Below, in pieces: positions 40,542 to 52,068 of a stretch of 64,000 nucleotides of DNA. How positions within the stretch are numbered: position 1 is the first letter of the stretch; each line of letters opens with the position of its first letter. The DNA lies in NCBI RefSeq assembly GCF_004331265.1, contig NZ_SJOO01000006.1, positions 186,001-250,000 on the forward strand, read 5' to 3'. The translations under genes were made by a program, and so were the position numbers. The notes beneath the pieces were generated by a model. That model saw only the letters and a list, made by a program, of their open reading frames with translations. It was not told where the DNA came from and made no database searches. Source of the stretch: Enterobacter wuhouensis (GTDB taxonomy: Bacteria; Pseudomonadota; Gammaproteobacteria; Enterobacterales; Enterobacteriaceae).

Positions 40542-41942
40542 TCAGGAGGGTACGTGACGCTGGCGCAGGTCGGTGGCAATGCGCGACATCATTGGATTGT
40601 TAAGCCTGCACCAACGGATAGACACGGCCAGCAGCAGATGGAAAAGGGCGGGGAGCAGCGTCTCCATGGCGGTGATGCCCTGCAGCGAGGCAGGCGTTTG
40701 ATTGCCCGCGCCCGGCTGGTAGGCGACGGCGATAAACACCAGGCTGATGATCCCGGCGCTGGATGCCCACGCGAGCTTGATGAAAAACAGGTTAAAGGCG
40801 AAGTTCATGCCTGATGAGCGCACGCCGGTTTTCCACTCGCCGTAGTCGTCGGCAAAGGCCATCAGCGAAAAGTGCAGCGGCAGGGTAAAGCCCAGAATAA
40901 CGCCGTTGCTCAGAATGATAATCAGCCATAGCGTCTGGTGCGCCGGGCCGCCCGGCAGGAACCACATGCCCACCGCCAGCGCGGCCAGCACCAGGTTGGT
41001 GTAGTAGTAAAGCTTGACGGTATCGATACGACGAGTGAGCGGGCTAACGATCACCGCGCCCAGAATGGCGGCAAAGGTCACCATAGTGAAAAACAGCGAG
41101 GTGTACGCCGTGCTGCCCTGAAGCACGTAGGTGATGAAGTACATGTAGCCGCCGCCGCGAATGTTGAAGACGTTGATCAGCAGGAACGACATCACCAGCA
41201 TCAGCAGCAGCTGGTCGTTGTTGCGCAGCCCGGCGAGATGTTCGCGCAGCGTGAATTTGCCCATCAGCGCCAGCGGTACGCGCTCGCGCACCCAAAAGAA
41301 ACAGCACAGGAACATCACCACGGCGATAGCGCACAGCACGCCGACCCCGAGCTGATACCCCTTCGCGGTATCGCCCTGGCCCAGCTCCGCCACCAGCCAC
41401 GGCAGGCCAACGGAAACCAAAAAGCCCGCCACGCCGCAGAGGACAAATCGCCAGGACTGGCAGGAGATAACCTCGCCGTGGCGGGTGGTCATGGTATTGA
41501 TCAGCGCGCAGTAGGGCACGTTGATGGCGGTATAGCCGACGGACAGCAGCAGATAGGTGCCGAACGCCCAGGCGATTTTCACCCCCATGCCGGCGTCCGG
41601 TACGGTGAAGGTCAGCACGCCGATAATGCCAATCGGCAGCGCCACCCACAGCTGCCAGGGGCGGAAGCGTCCCCAGCGGCTTTGCGTGCGGTCGGCAATG
41701 ATGCCCATCACCGGATCGGAAATCGCGTCAAACACGCGCAGGGCAATAAACAGCGTGCCCACAAGCGCCGGGGTCAGGCCAAATACATCGGTGTAGAAAA
41801 AGGTCAGAAAGTTCATGATCAGGCAGGTCATCACCGTGCCGCCCGCGTCGCCCAGGCCGTAGCCAATTTTCTCGCGAACGGACAAACGGTCATCTATCGC
41901 CCGGTGTGCAACGTCAGACTCTGTAATCGGTGTGGAAGTCAT
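40542..41942 (-). CDS. GPH-family (MelB-like) glycoside transporter
   Basis: A 466-residue cation symporter of the glycoside-pentoside-hexuronide family, 12 membrane segments. The family signature [21 protein letters not shown] lies between segments 2 and 3. It resembles YicJ, which is paired with a glycosidase gene in E. coli. It probably imports the arabinofuranoside cleaved by the adjacent GH127 enzyme. It is divergent from an AraC-type regulator. Confidence 0.92.
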   Translation of the reverse strand: MTSTPITESDVAHRAIDDRLSVREKIGYGLGDAGGTVMTCLIMNFLTFFYTDVFGLTPALVGTLFIALRVFDAISDPVMGIIADRTQSRWGRFRPWQLWVALPIGIIGVLTFTVPDAGMGVKIAWAFGTYLLLSVGYTAINVPYCALINTMTTRHGEVISCQSWRFVLCGVAGFLVSVGLPWLVAELGQGDTAKGYQLGVGVLCAIAVVMFLCCFFWVRERVPLALMGKFTLREHLAGLRNNDQLLLMLVMSFLLINVFNIRGGGYMYFITYVLQGSTAYTSLFFTMVTFAAILGAVIVSPLTRRIDTVKLYYYTNLVLAALAVGMWFLPGGPAHQTLWLIIILSNGVILGFTLPLHFSLMAFADDYGEWKTGVRSSGMNFAFNLFFIKLAWASSAGIISLVFIAVAYQPGAGNQTPASLQGITAMETLLPALFHLLLAVSIRWCRLNNPMMSRIATDLRQRHVPS

Positions 41943-42168
41943 CGGGTAACTCCTCGGTAATCGAATTTATTATCGTATTTGTGCAAGGTACCCCTTTTAT
42001 TCTGCACTCCACGGAAAGACCAACAAGGGAAGGGAAAAGTATAAAAAGGTGACGATTCCGACCTGATGGTAAATTTGTGATGCCGATCGAGCAGGTATTT
42101 AATTATTTATTAATAATCAATGGATAAACTCAATAATGGCCACATAAAAAGCGGAATGGTGAATATCC
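41943..42168. promoter_or_regulatory. Divergent promoter region, GPH transporter / AraC regulator
   Basis: A 226-base AT-rich region between the divergent genes. A possible CRP half-match (TGTGA-N6-TCGAG) is at 42076-42091. Candidate AraC-type direct repeats were not evident to the eye. The regulator's own sites are expected here. Confidence 0.4.
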
Positions 42169-42978
42169 ATGCTTGAATTATCCATAGCGCTTCCGATTAA
42201 AGTACAAAACGGCGGTTTGTTTATCTCCAGGGGCGTGGGCCGCCATCCTGCGCGAAAATTAACGTCGTGGGAGATTATTTTTGTCGAAAAAGGGACGTTA
42301 ACGATCCAGGAGGAAAACGCGGTTTTTGAGGTAAAAGCGGGGGAAAGTTTGCTGCTTTGGCCCGATCGGCGGCACGTGGGGACAGAAGACTTTCCGGCGG
42401 ATCTGAAATTTTACTGGCTGCATTTTGAGGTTGAGCATCACCCGCCACGGTTACCTAACCTGGCAATAGAACAACACTGCTGCGTGAGGGATGCACAATA
42501 TACGATCGCTCTGTTTCGGCAATTCCTGACCGAGCAGGAAAAATTGCAGCGCAGCGTGGCGCTGGAAATGATCTTATTGCTGATTTTACAGCAAATATCT
42601 CTTTCATCAGGTTACGAAGATAAAGCGGATGAAGCGGGTGCGGCAATGGCGTGGAAGGCTAAACAGCTTATTCGCACGCAGTTTCATTTGCCGCTCTCCA
42701 CGTCGCAGCTGGCAAAAGAGCTGCACTGCAATGCGGATTATCTGGGGCGCGTATTTCGGCGGACGTTTCATTTAACCCTGACGGAGGCGATCCATCGCCA
42801 GCGCGTCAGGGCGGCGGAAAAGCTGCTGCTCAACGATTCTGCGTCATTAACCGAAGTGGCCACCCGCTGCGGTTTTAATGACGTGGGCTATTTTCGGCAG
42901 ATTTTTTCGAAGTACACCGGCTTAACGCCCGCCGTCTGGAAACGGCGGTACTGTAAGGAGCACATTAATTCAGGATGA
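42169..42978 (+). CDS. AraC-family transcriptional regulator
   Basis: A 269-residue protein. The N-terminal cupin-like half ([25 protein letters not shown]) binds the inducer. The C-terminal 100 residues hold two helix-turn-helix motifs ([24 protein letters not shown] and [20 protein letters not shown]). Given its divergence from the transporter and arabinofuranosidase genes it is most likely their activator. Its stop overlaps the end of sgbE by nine bases on opposite strands. Confidence 0.92.
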   Translation: MLELSIALPIKVQNGGLFISRGVGRHPARKLTSWEIIFVEKGTLTIQEENAVFEVKAGESLLLWPDRRHVGTEDFPADLKFYWLHFEVEHHPPRLPNLAIEQHCCVRDAQYTIALFRQFLTEQEKLQRSVALEMILLLILQQISLSSGYEDKADEAGAAMAWKAKQLIRTQFHLPLSTSQLAKELHCNADYLGRVFRRTFHLTLTEAIHRQRVRAAEKLLLNDSASLTEVATRCGFNDVGYFRQIFSKYTGLTPAVWKRRYCKEHINSG

Positions 42979-43674
42979 TTGCTGCCCGTAGTAGGCATTC
43001 GCACCGTGCTTGCGCAGATAGTGTTTGTCCAGCAATTCCTGCTGCATATCCGGCAGCTGTGGCGCGAGCTGGCGTGAGAACAGGCCCATATAGGCGCACT
43101 CTTCCAGCACTACGGCATTGTGGACCGCGTCGGCGGCATCTTTGCCCCAGGCAAACGGGCCGTGCGAGTGCACCAGCACCGCCGGGATCTGCATCGGATT
43201 TAAGTCGCGCTCCTCGAAGGTTTTAATAATCACTTCGCCCGTCTGGTATTCGTACTCGCCCGCGATCTCGGCCGCGGTCATAAGACGCGTGCAGGGGATC
43301 GCACCGTAGAAATAGTCTGCATGCGTTGTGCCCCATGCGGGGAGATCCCGGCCCGCCTGCGACCAGATGGTGGCGTGGCGGGAATGGGTATGTACGATGC
43401 CGCCAATCTCCGGGTAGCGGCGATACAGCGCAAGGTGGGTCGGCGTGTCGGAGGAGGGCTTTTTACTTCCCTCGACCACTTCACCGGTAGCGATATTCAC
43501 CACCACCATATCCTCTGCCGTCATCACGTCATACTCCACGCCGGAGGGCTTAATCACCATCATGCCGCTTTCGCGATCCACCGCGCTGACATTGCCCCAG
43601 GTAAAGGTCACCAGCTGGTGGGCGGGCAGCGCCAGGTTTGCTGCCAGCACCTCGGCTTTGAGTTGTTCTAACAT
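42970..43674 (-). CDS. sgbE: L-ribulose-5-phosphate 4-epimerase SgbE
   Basis: Converts L-ribulose 5-phosphate to D-xylulose 5-phosphate, the last step of the yia-sgb pathway. The class II aldolase fold has zinc ligands in VHTHSRHAT and [10 protein letters not shown]. At 234 residues it is slightly longer than E. coli SgbE (231), with three extra residues at the C-terminus. AraD and UlaF are close paralogues; position in the operon makes SgbE the right name. Its start overlaps the sgbU end by seven bases. Confidence 0.95.
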   Translation of the reverse strand: MLEQLKAEVLAANLALPAHQLVTFTWGNVSAVDRESGMMVIKPSGVEYDVMTAEDMVVVNIATGEVVEGSKKPSSDTPTHLALYRRYPEIGGIVHTHSRHATIWSQAGRDLPAWGTTHADYFYGAIPCTRLMTAAEIAGEYEYQTGEVIIKTFEERDLNPMQIPAVLVHSHGPFAWGKDAADAVHNAVVLEECAYMGLFSRQLAPQLPDMQQELLDKHYLRKHGANAYYGQQSS

Positions 43675-44528
43675 GTCATGCCTCCTTCCTGCATTCGGGC
43701 TTCAATCCAGCGGCGCGCCTGGATGATTTCCAGCACCGGCTCTTTTGCCTTTTCGGTCCACATTTCAATCAGAAACGCGCCGCGATAGTTGAGCTTATTC
43801 AGCGTGTTAAACACGCCAACGAAATCGACGCAGCCTTCGCCAAACGGCACGTCGCGGAACTGCCCGGGACTTTGCGCGGTGACGGGTTGGGTATCTTTCA
43901 GGTGTATAGCCGCGATGCGGTCAATGCCCAGCGTCAGCTCGGCGGTGACGTCGTTGCCCCACGCGCTGAGGTTGCCGACGTCCGGGTAAACGCTGAACCA
44001 CGGCGAGGCGAGCATGTCGTCCCACTTTTTCCATTTGCTGATGGAGTTCATAAACGCGGTGTCCATGATCTCCACGGCCAGCATCACCTGCGCGGCGGCG
44101 GCCTGCTCGACGGCCCACGCCAGCCCTTCGGCAAAGCGCTGCTGCGTGCCCTCATCGTGCTCTTCGTAGTAAACGTCATAACCCGCAAGCTGAATGGTGC
44201 GAATGCCTAAGTCACGCGCCAGCCTGATGGCTTTGGTCATGATCTCGCGGGCGCGTTGGCGCACGGTTTCATCCCGGCTGCCAAACGGAAAGCGGCGATG
44301 TGCGGAAAGACACATCGACGGGATCGCCACGCCGGTTTCCAGCATCGCTTCAACCAGCGAAGCGCGCTGCGTGGTGCTCCACTCGAGGCGTGACAAACGC
44401 TCGTCTGTCTCGTCGACGGACATCTCAACAAAATCGAACCCGCAGCTTTTCGCCAGCACCAGACGCTCTGGCCAGGAGAGATCTTTCGACAGCGCTTTTT
44501 CGTAAATCCCTAACGGATGTTGACGCAT
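43668..44528 (-). CDS. sgbU: L-xylulose-5-phosphate (L-ribulose-5-P) 3-epimerase SgbU
   Basis: TIM-barrel epimerase (xylose isomerase-like) of 286 residues, equal to E. coli, converting L-xylulose 5-phosphate to L-ribulose 5-phosphate. Metal ligands are in [23 protein letters not shown] and LIEMW. I chose ATG 44528 ([11 protein letters not shown]); a start five codons upstream has no family support. Its first bases lie just outside sgbH, and it overlaps sgbE. Confidence 0.96.
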   Translation of the reverse strand: MRQHPLGIYEKALSKDLSWPERLVLAKSCGFDFVEMSVDETDERLSRLEWSTTQRASLVEAMLETGVAIPSMCLSAHRRFPFGSRDETVRQRAREIMTKAIRLARDLGIRTIQLAGYDVYYEEHDEGTQQRFAEGLAWAVEQAAAAQVMLAVEIMDTAFMNSISKWKKWDDMLASPWFSVYPDVGNLSAWGNDVTAELTLGIDRIAAIHLKDTQPVTAQSPGQFRDVPFGEGCVDFVGVFNTLNKLNYRGAFLIEMWTEKAKEPVLEIIQARRWIEARMQEGGMTC

Positions 44529-44530
44529 GG

Positions 44531-45184
44531 TTACGCTCCCCAAATGTCGCGGATTTGCGAATGGAACGCCTGTGCCACCTGCGGCGGATTTTCTGCGCCT
44601 GCCAGCGCGCGCCCGGCGATAAAGGCTTTGACGTTGATCTGCTTAAACAGCGGCAGGTCGGCAGAGGTGATCCCGCCGGTGATCGAGAGCTGCAGGCCGA
44701 TATCGGAGAGCGCCTTCATTTTCGCGAGATCGGCTTCGCCCCACTGCTGACCGCTGGCCTGCGCGTCGCGGCCGCGGTGGTAGATTGCCTGCTTCACGCC
44801 GACGCGATGCCACGCGCGCGCGTCGTCCAGCGTCCAGTTGCCAAACAGCTCCATCTGGATTTCTCCCCCGCAGCGCAGTGCGACCTCGTGGCCTCGCTCA
44901 ACGGTTGCCAGCGGGGCGGCGCAGATGATGGTCATCCAGTTCGCGCCCGCGCCAAACGCCTGCTGTGCCAGCGTTTCTCCTGCGTCGGCGACCTTCCAGT
45001 CCGCCACGATGATTTTATCCGGACACTGCTCGCGCAGGACGCGCACGGCGTTCAGCCCTTCGGTCAGGCACAAAATGGTGCCGGCCTCGACGATATCAAC
45101 GTGATCTGAAAGCGTCGCGACGTCGCGCTGGGCGGCCTGAAGTGAGGTATGGTCGAGCGCCAGCTGCAGTAATGGTCGGCTCAT
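44531..45184 (-). CDS. sgbH: 3-keto-L-gulonate-6-phosphate decarboxylase SgbH
   Basis: Orotidine-decarboxylase-superfamily enzyme that decarboxylates 3-keto-L-gulonate 6-phosphate to L-xylulose 5-phosphate. The 217-residue barrel carries the DxKxxD catalytic motif (VADWKVAD) and the phosphate-binding ITGGIT near the end. UlaD is the paralogue. It overlaps lyxK by four bases. Confidence 0.96.
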   Translation of the reverse strand: MSRPLLQLALDHTSLQAAQRDVATLSDHVDIVEAGTILCLTEGLNAVRVLREQCPDKIIVADWKVADAGETLAQQAFGAGANWMTIICAAPLATVERGHEVALRCGGEIQMELFGNWTLDDARAWHRVGVKQAIYHRGRDAQASGQQWGEADLAKMKALSDIGLQLSITGGITSADLPLFKQINVKAFIAGRALAGAENPPQVAQAFHSQIRDIWGA

Positions 45185-46686
45185 AGGTTGTACTCCTTAA
45201 TACGGGCGTGATAGTCCTGAAGTGCTGAAATCAGTAACTGGTAACGGTGATATTTGCGCTGGTAAGCCGCATGGGCGCGCATGTCGGGTTCAACCACCCG
45301 GATGTCGTGTTTAAGGGCGCGCTGCGCAGCGTGGAAATCGGGGTAAACGCCGGTGCCCACCAGCGCCGCCAGCGCCGCGCCGGAGCAGCCGGTCTCTTCT
45401 ACCTGCGGCAACTCAATCGCCAGGCCGCTGACGTCGGCGAGCATTTGCATCCACACGTCCGAATGGGTCGGGCCACCCGTGACGCGCAGCGCCTGCACCT
45501 GGGTAAAGCGTTCAAGCATGCGGTTGAGGTGGGTCATGTGGCTGAACACCACGCCCTCGTAAACGGCCTGCAGAAGATGTGCGCGGGTATGCAGCGCCTG
45601 CATGCCGTAAAAACCACTGGTCATCTCCAGCCCGGCGTTGCTGCCGTAGAGGAACGGCAGAAAGAACACCTCGCTTTCCGCTTTCGGCAGGCTGGCGACG
45701 GCATGGTTGATCTCGTCGAATGACATATCGCCCCACTGTGCGGTGAGCCACTCCAGGTTGCCGGATGAGGTCGGGCTGGCTTCGTGAACGATGTACTGCT
45801 GCGGGTGGACGTAACGGCCATACACATAGGGGAACGGCTCGTTATCGCGAAGCGCACTGGCGATCCCGCTGGTGACGGCCCAGGTGCCCATCACGGCGTT
45901 CAGCGTGTGTTCGTCGTGAAGCCCGGCGCAGATCGCGGTGGAAACCACATCAAACAGTCCACCAACGACGGGCGTGCCCGCCGCGAGACCGGTCAGTGCG
46001 GCTGCCTGAGCGGTGATTTCCCCGCAAATTTCTGCTGAGCCGACAATCGGCGGCAGGGCGCCGTCAATTTCGCTGATACCGAGCCAGCGCGTAAGCTGTG
46101 GGTCGTATTTCCCGGTATTCATGTTGTAGAGATTGGACTCGGAGATATTGCTCTCCTCGCAGCCCTTCACGCCGGTCAGACACCAGCGCAGATAGTCGTG
46201 CGCCATCATCACGCAGCCGATCTGTTGATACCGCTGCGGTTCGTTCTCTTTCACCCAGCGCAGGAGCGAGGCCGGATGCCCTGTCCACAGCGTCTGGCGC
46301 GTATGCGGATAGAGCTTTTCGGGAATGCCGTCCTGCTGCCAGCGCTGCACAATGTCCAGCGCCCGGCGGTCAGAGGAGAGTATGGCGTTGCCCAGCGGCT
46401 GGTCCTGTTTATCGAGTAGAAACAGCCCCTTGCCCTGAGCAGAAATGCCGACGCCCTTGATCTGTTTACCGTCTACGCCTGAATGGTGGAGCAGCGCGGC
46501 GACGGTAGCGTGGCAGTGCTGCCAGAGCTGGGTCATATCCCGCTCGGCGTAGCCTGCGCGCGGGCTGAGCGTGGCAACCGAGCGGCGTTCGATACACACT
46601 TCCTTGCCCTGGCTGTTGTATAAACCGGCTTTCAGATAAGTACCGCCACAATCGATACCCAGCCAGAAGGGCTCTTTTTCACTCAT
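45181..46686 (-). CDS. lyxK: L-xylulose/3-keto-L-gulonate kinase LyxK
   Basis: FGGY-family carbohydrate kinase of 501 residues. ATP-binding IDCGGTYLKAGLYN is at the N-terminus, with the second signature ALRVTGGPTHSDVWMQMLADV. In E. coli it phosphorylates L-xylulose and 3-keto-L-gulonate, feeding SgbH. An 78-base gap with a palindromic repeat separates it from the upstream transporter. Confidence 0.95.
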   Translation of the reverse strand: MSEKEPFWLGIDCGGTYLKAGLYNSQGKEVCIERRSVATLSPRAGYAERDMTQLWQHCHATVAALLHHSGVDGKQIKGVGISAQGKGLFLLDKQDQPLGNAILSSDRRALDIVQRWQQDGIPEKLYPHTRQTLWTGHPASLLRWVKENEPQRYQQIGCVMMAHDYLRWCLTGVKGCEESNISESNLYNMNTGKYDPQLTRWLGISEIDGALPPIVGSAEICGEITAQAAALTGLAAGTPVVGGLFDVVSTAICAGLHDEHTLNAVMGTWAVTSGIASALRDNEPFPYVYGRYVHPQQYIVHEASPTSSGNLEWLTAQWGDMSFDEINHAVASLPKAESEVFFLPFLYGSNAGLEMTSGFYGMQALHTRAHLLQAVYEGVVFSHMTHLNRMLERFTQVQALRVTGGPTHSDVWMQMLADVSGLAIELPQVEETGCSGAALAALVGTGVYPDFHAAQRALKHDIRVVEPDMRAHAAYQRKYHRYQLLISALQDYHARIKEYNL

Positions 46687-46729
46687 CTTCTTCTCACTTA
46701 TTCGCCGGGTGGACCCGGTTCGGTTTTCT

Positions 46730-46762
46730 CCCTCTCCCCGTGGGAGAGGGCTGGGGTGAGGG
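46730..46762. repeat. GC-rich palindromic repeat inside the yia operon
   Basis: CCCTCTCCCC-GT-GGGAGAGGG with the tail GGGGTGAGGG is one of the five full copies of this family. It sits between the MFS transporter and lyxK and may modulate mRNA levels within the operon. Confidence 0.8.
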
Positions 46763-46764
46763 CA

Positions 46765-48084
46765 TCAGGCCGCACGCTTGTGCGGATTTACCGTGGGATT
46801 AGGCTCTGCGCCGGCATCGCATTTCGCCGGCAGCAGCAGGGCCAGCAGCGACGCCAGCGCCAGCGACACCGCCAGGCAGTAAACGCCCGCGTCTTTGCTG
46901 TAGAGGGTGATCAGCACGCCAACCGCATACGGGCCGCAGAAGCCACCAAGGTTGCCCAGGGCGTTGATCACGCCGCGCGCGCCGCCCGCCATCTCTGCGC
47001 TGAACAGACGCGCCGGAATGGTCCAGAACACGCCCGCTGCGGATTGCAGGAAGAACCCGCAGCCCACCAGCGCGGCATACGCCAGCCAGGTACTCTCTTT
47101 CAGCGCCACGGAGAGGAACATGCACAGCGCAAAGCCAATCAGCGGCAGGGAGACAAACAGCTTGCGTTTGCCGGTGCGGTCAGAGAGCGTGGAGAACAGG
47201 AACATCCCTGCAATGGCCCCGATGTAGGGCAGGATGGCAAGCATCCCCACCTGACCGATGCTGGTGTGCGTCAGCTCCTTCAGGATGGTCGGCAGCCAGA
47301 GCGTGTAGCCGTAAATCCCGGTCTGATAGAAGAAGTTCAGGGCAATCAGCTGCCACATGGTTTTGTCAGAAAGTACGGCGGTCAGCGACGCGTTTTTCAC
47401 CTCTTTACCGGCAATCGCCTGCTGCTCCGCCGCCAGCGTTTGTACCAGGTAGTTCTTCTCGGCGTCTGAAATCCAGCGCGCTTCCTGCGGGCGGTCGTAC
47501 ACGGTGAACGCCCACAGCACCAGCACAACGACGGACATCAAGCCTTCAATGATGAACAGCCAGCGCCAGTCGAGCGCGGTGATGATCCAGCCTGACAGCG
47601 GGGCGGTGACGATCCCGGCGATGGGGACGAACATAATCACAATGGCGTTGGCGCGACCGCGCTCGGCGTCCGGGAACCAGTTGCTGATCATGGTGAGCAC
47701 CACGGGCAGCATCCCGCCTTCCGCCACGCCGAGTAAGAAGCGCAGCGCCAGCAGCTGATACTGATTCGTCACGAGGCCCGTGAGCACCGAGATCACCGCC
47801 CAGGCAACCAGCGACCAGCCGATAAACTTCTTGCCGCTGCCGTGCACGGCAATCTTGCCGCCGGGAACCTGCAGGAACAGGTAGCCGATAAAGAAGATCC
47901 CACCTGCGAGGCCCGCCATGGTGGCGGTGATACCCAGTTCTTCATCCATGCCGCCGGGCATGGCAAAGGCGATATTTACGCGGTCCATATAGGAAATAAT
48001 GCAGGCGATTAGAATCGGAGGAATAATTCTTAGCCAGCGCTGGCGCGGAATGTCCGCTTGTAGAGCATTCGAGTAAGTGTTCAT
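46765..48084 (-). CDS. yiaX2: MFS transporter YiaX2
   Basis: A 439-residue major facilitator of the anion/cation symporter type with about 12 membrane segments and the MFS loop motif SDRTGKRK. In Klebsiella the same operon position holds YiaX2, a transporter implicated in L-ascorbate uptake. It replaces the E. coli TRAP genes yiaMNO that import 2,3-diketo-L-gulonate. Symbol given from context. Confidence 0.85.
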   Translation of the reverse strand: MNTYSNALQADIPRQRWLRIIPPILIACIISYMDRVNIAFAMPGGMDEELGITATMAGLAGGIFFIGYLFLQVPGGKIAVHGSGKKFIGWSLVAWAVISVLTGLVTNQYQLLALRFLLGVAEGGMLPVVLTMISNWFPDAERGRANAIVIMFVPIAGIVTAPLSGWIITALDWRWLFIIEGLMSVVVLVLWAFTVYDRPQEARWISDAEKNYLVQTLAAEQQAIAGKEVKNASLTAVLSDKTMWQLIALNFFYQTGIYGYTLWLPTILKELTHTSIGQVGMLAILPYIGAIAGMFLFSTLSDRTGKRKLFVSLPLIGFALCMFLSVALKESTWLAYAALVGCGFFLQSAAGVFWTIPARLFSAEMAGGARGVINALGNLGGFCGPYAVGVLITLYSKDAGVYCLAVSLALASLLALLLPAKCDAGAEPNPTVNPHKRAA

Positions 48085-48130
48085 ATTTACTGTCTCAGTC
48101 AGAGTAACCGGAATAGGGATATTTTTATTG

Positions 48131-49057
48131 TTATTGCGTTGCTTTATTCATTTGGCTAATGCCGTCGCGCAAAATAGCGATGCGATGGCTGACGTCAGCA
48201 TTAGCATTTATTTCCAGTAATTTAATACCGGAGAATTTCAACGTTGCGGCGCTCGCCGCAGTAAAGAGTGAGGTTGCATGTTCAGTGGACATCAAACTGT
48301 CGGCGCAGAATGAAGAAAACGGCGCGTGCAGATCCTGCCATTCACCGTATTCCCCGTGGGTGGCCGTGCCCGAAAACATCAGCGCGCCCAGCTTTCCGGC
48401 ACCGAGAGCAGCCTGAACATGTTCCAGCGGGAGCGTCGTATTACGGCCTTCGATGGCCGAGCGCGCCCAGTTGATGCAAACGCTGATATCGGTATCTTTC
48501 ACCACCTCCAGCACCTGCGCTAAGGGCAGGAAGCCCTTGCGCGGTGCCGGGCCGGTCATGGCATCGCAGTGTTCCAGCACCAGATCGCAGTCCCAGTCCC
48601 AGCTCGCGATTTCCCGGATCGAGCGGGAAAACGCTTCGGTAGCCTGTTCGACGGAAGCATTGCCCGCCTGCGGGGCCGCCTGCATCTCCAGGGCAATCAC
48701 TTTGCCGGGAAAACGGGCGTTCACTGCAGCAATTTTCTGCTGCAGATGACGGTAGTAATCGACGCAGGCTTTACGCTGTCCTTCGTCGGCTGACGCCAGG
48801 CCAAATGCGCCGTTGCTGCCGCGACGGCGCATGGTTTCCATGACGGCGGTGACGACGATTTGCCAGTCGCCCGGCGTATGGCGGAACAGCCATTCGTCGC
48901 CAAACGGATGGAGATTTTCAAGGCACGGCTGTTCCAGCCCGCGAATGTTCGGCGTGTCGGAAAGTTCCCGCCAGAAGGTGTGTTCTTCTTGTTCCCCTTT
49001 CTGGTGAAACGAGGGTGCGCAGGGGTACGCACCAATAATAAAACTGGTATTGGCCAT
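48131..49057 (-). CDS. yiaX1: YiaX1, DUF4862-like protein of unknown function
   Basis: A 308-residue soluble protein with no signal peptide. A sequence of alternating strands and helices ([51 protein letters not shown] segments) suggests a TIM barrel related to sugar isomerases. Possible metal ligands are the glutamate and histidine in LVLEHCD and the glutamate near the C-terminus. Position between yiaL and yiaX2 matches yiaX1 of Klebsiella. A role on a 2,3-diketogulonate or ascorbate intermediate is inferred from context only. Confidence 0.8.
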   Translation of the reverse strand: MANTSFIIGAYPCAPSFHQKGEQEEHTFWRELSDTPNIRGLEQPCLENLHPFGDEWLFRHTPGDWQIVVTAVMETMRRRGSNGAFGLASADEGQRKACVDYYRHLQQKIAAVNARFPGKVIALEMQAAPQAGNASVEQATEAFSRSIREIASWDWDCDLVLEHCDAMTGPAPRKGFLPLAQVLEVVKDTDISVCINWARSAIEGRNTTLPLEHVQAALGAGKLGALMFSGTATHGEYGEWQDLHAPFSSFCADSLMSTEHATSLFTAASAATLKFSGIKLLEINANADVSHRIAILRDGISQMNKATQ

Positions 49058-49083
49058 TTCGCGTTCCTGTATATATCAGAAAA

Positions 49084-50560
<1,477 letters not shown>

Positions 50561-50786
50561 CCCTGTTCTCCTGTTCTTTTTCGGGGCAAATGCGAGTGCT
50601 TTTTTATCGCTAAATTTCACTATGCGAAATCTGATTTCAAATATAGCGATCAAATTTTGTCAGATCAACGACATTCATGATTTTCAAAATCGATTAAAAT
50701 CAAGTGGTTGTGTTTTTTCTGTTGAGATCGTGAACTAAACCACACTTTGCGCTACCATCAGGGCGCGATAAAACAGGAGCGATTTG
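50561..50786. promoter_or_regulatory. Divergent yiaK/yiaJ promoter with two perfect 13-bp palindromes
   Basis: Two perfect inverted repeats are seen: GAAATCTGATTTC at 50626-50638 and GATTTTCAAAATC at 50679-50691, with centres 53 bases apart, close to five helical turns. They are plausible operators of the IclR-type repressor YiaJ. A ribosome site AGGAG at about 50775 serves yiaJ. Confidence 0.6.
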
Positions 50787-51605
50787 ATGAGCATGAAAGA
50801 GAGCGAAATGACGCAGGAAAAAGAGAGGCCAGCAGGTAGCCAGAGCTTGTTTCGCGGCCTGATGCTGATTGAAATCCTCAGCAACTATCCAAACGGATGT
50901 CCGCTTGCGCACTTATCAGAACTCGCGGGGCTGAATAAGAGCACCGTGCACCGCTTGCTGCAGGGGCTGCAGTCGTGCGGGTACGTCACCCCGGCGCCTG
51001 CCGCGGGCAGCTATCGCCTGACCACCAAGTTCATTGCCGTCGGGCAAAAGGCGCTGTCGTCGCTGAACATCATTCACGTGGCGGCTCCGCATCTTGAGGC
51101 GCTGAACATTGCCACCGGCGAGACGGTGAACTTCTCCAGCCGCGAGGACGACCACGCGATCCTGATTTATAAGCTTGAGCCGACAACCGGCATGCTGCGC
51201 ACGCGCGCCTATATCGGCCAGCATATGCCGCTCTACTGCTCCGCGATGGGTAAAATCTACATGGCGTTTGGCCATCAGGATTACGTGGCGACCTACTGGG
51301 AGAGCCACCAGGAACAGATCCAACCCTTGACCCGCAACACCATTACCGAGCTGAGCGCGATGTATGATGAGCTGGCGGAAATCCGCGAGGGCAGCATGGC
51401 GATGGACAAAGAAGAGAACGAGCTGGGAGTGTCCTGCATTGCCGTGCCGGTGTTTGATATTCATGGTCGGGTGCCGTATGCGATCTCCATTTCGCTGTCG
51501 ACCTCGCGCATGAAGCAGATTGGCGAGAAAAACCTTCTCAAACCGTTGCGAGAAACGGCTGAGGCCATCTCAAGAGAGCTGGGTTTTAACGTGCGCGAGG
51601 CGTAG
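50787..51605 (+). CDS. yiaJ: IclR-family repressor YiaJ
   Basis: Represses the yiaK-sgbE operon. An N-terminal winged helix (HLSELAGLNKSTVHRLLQGL) is followed by the IclR effector domain (about 90-260). The 272 residues are slightly fewer than in E. coli at both ends. Start ATG 50787 lies seven bases after AGGAG. The stop is three bases before ysaA. Confidence 0.96.
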   Translation: MSMKESEMTQEKERPAGSQSLFRGLMLIEILSNYPNGCPLAHLSELAGLNKSTVHRLLQGLQSCGYVTPAPAAGSYRLTTKFIAVGQKALSSLNIIHVAAPHLEALNIATGETVNFSSREDDHAILIYKLEPTTGMLRTRAYIGQHMPLYCSAMGKIYMAFGHQDYVATYWESHQEQIQPLTRNTITELSAMYDELAEIREGSMAMDKEENELGVSCIAVPVFDIHGRVPYAISISLSTSRMKQIGEKNLLKPLRETAEAISRELGFNVREA

Positions 51606-51608
51606 CAG

Positions 51609-52064
51609 ATGAACCGATTTATCACGGCGGATTCGGCAAAATGCATTGGGTGTCGCACCTGCGAAGCGGCCTGTGCGGTGTCGCATCAGGAATTCGTCTA
51701 CGCAAACGCCTTTACGCCCCGCATTCGGGTCGTTAAAGGGGATTCATACACCACGGCGGTGGGGTGCCATCAGTGCGAGGATGCACCCTGTGCGAACGTG
51801 TGCCCAACCGGCGCCATTCAACGTTCAGCGGGCGTCTGGCTCGTGGAGCAGGCGCGCTGTATCGGGTGCAAAAGCTGTATGGTGGCGTGCCCGTTCGGGG
51901 CGATGCAGGTACAGTCGGCGGGGGATCGTGCTCAGGCGTTGAAGTGTGATTTGTGCAGCCATCGCGAGAGCGGGCCTGCCTGCGTGGAGGCGTGTCCAAC
52001 ACGCGCGCTGAGCTGCGTCGATCCTGCCAGATTACGCACCGAACGGCTGCGTAATCTGGCGTAA
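51609..52064 (+). CDS. ysaA: 4Fe-4S ferredoxin-type protein YsaA
   Basis: A 151-residue HydN/HycB-like electron carrier with four cysteine clusters: CIGCRTCEAAC, CHQCEDAPCANVC, CIGCKSCMVAC and CDLCSH..ACVEAC. These would bind four [4Fe-4S] clusters. No signal peptide. Its redox partner is unknown; the neighbours give no oxidoreductase subunit. Position between yiaJ and avtA is as in E. coli. Confidence 0.95.
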   Translation: MNRFITADSAKCIGCRTCEAACAVSHQEFVYANAFTPRIRVVKGDSYTTAVGCHQCEDAPCANVCPTGAIQRSAGVWLVEQARCIGCKSCMVACPFGAMQVQSAGDRAQALKCDLCSHRESGPACVEACPTRALSCVDPARLRTERLRNLA

Positions 52065-52068
52065 CGCG

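Noticed and set aside
42076..42091. CRP site upstream of the GPH transporter
   Set aside because: Only the left half fits; the right half matches two of five positions, so it is mentioned but not called as a site.
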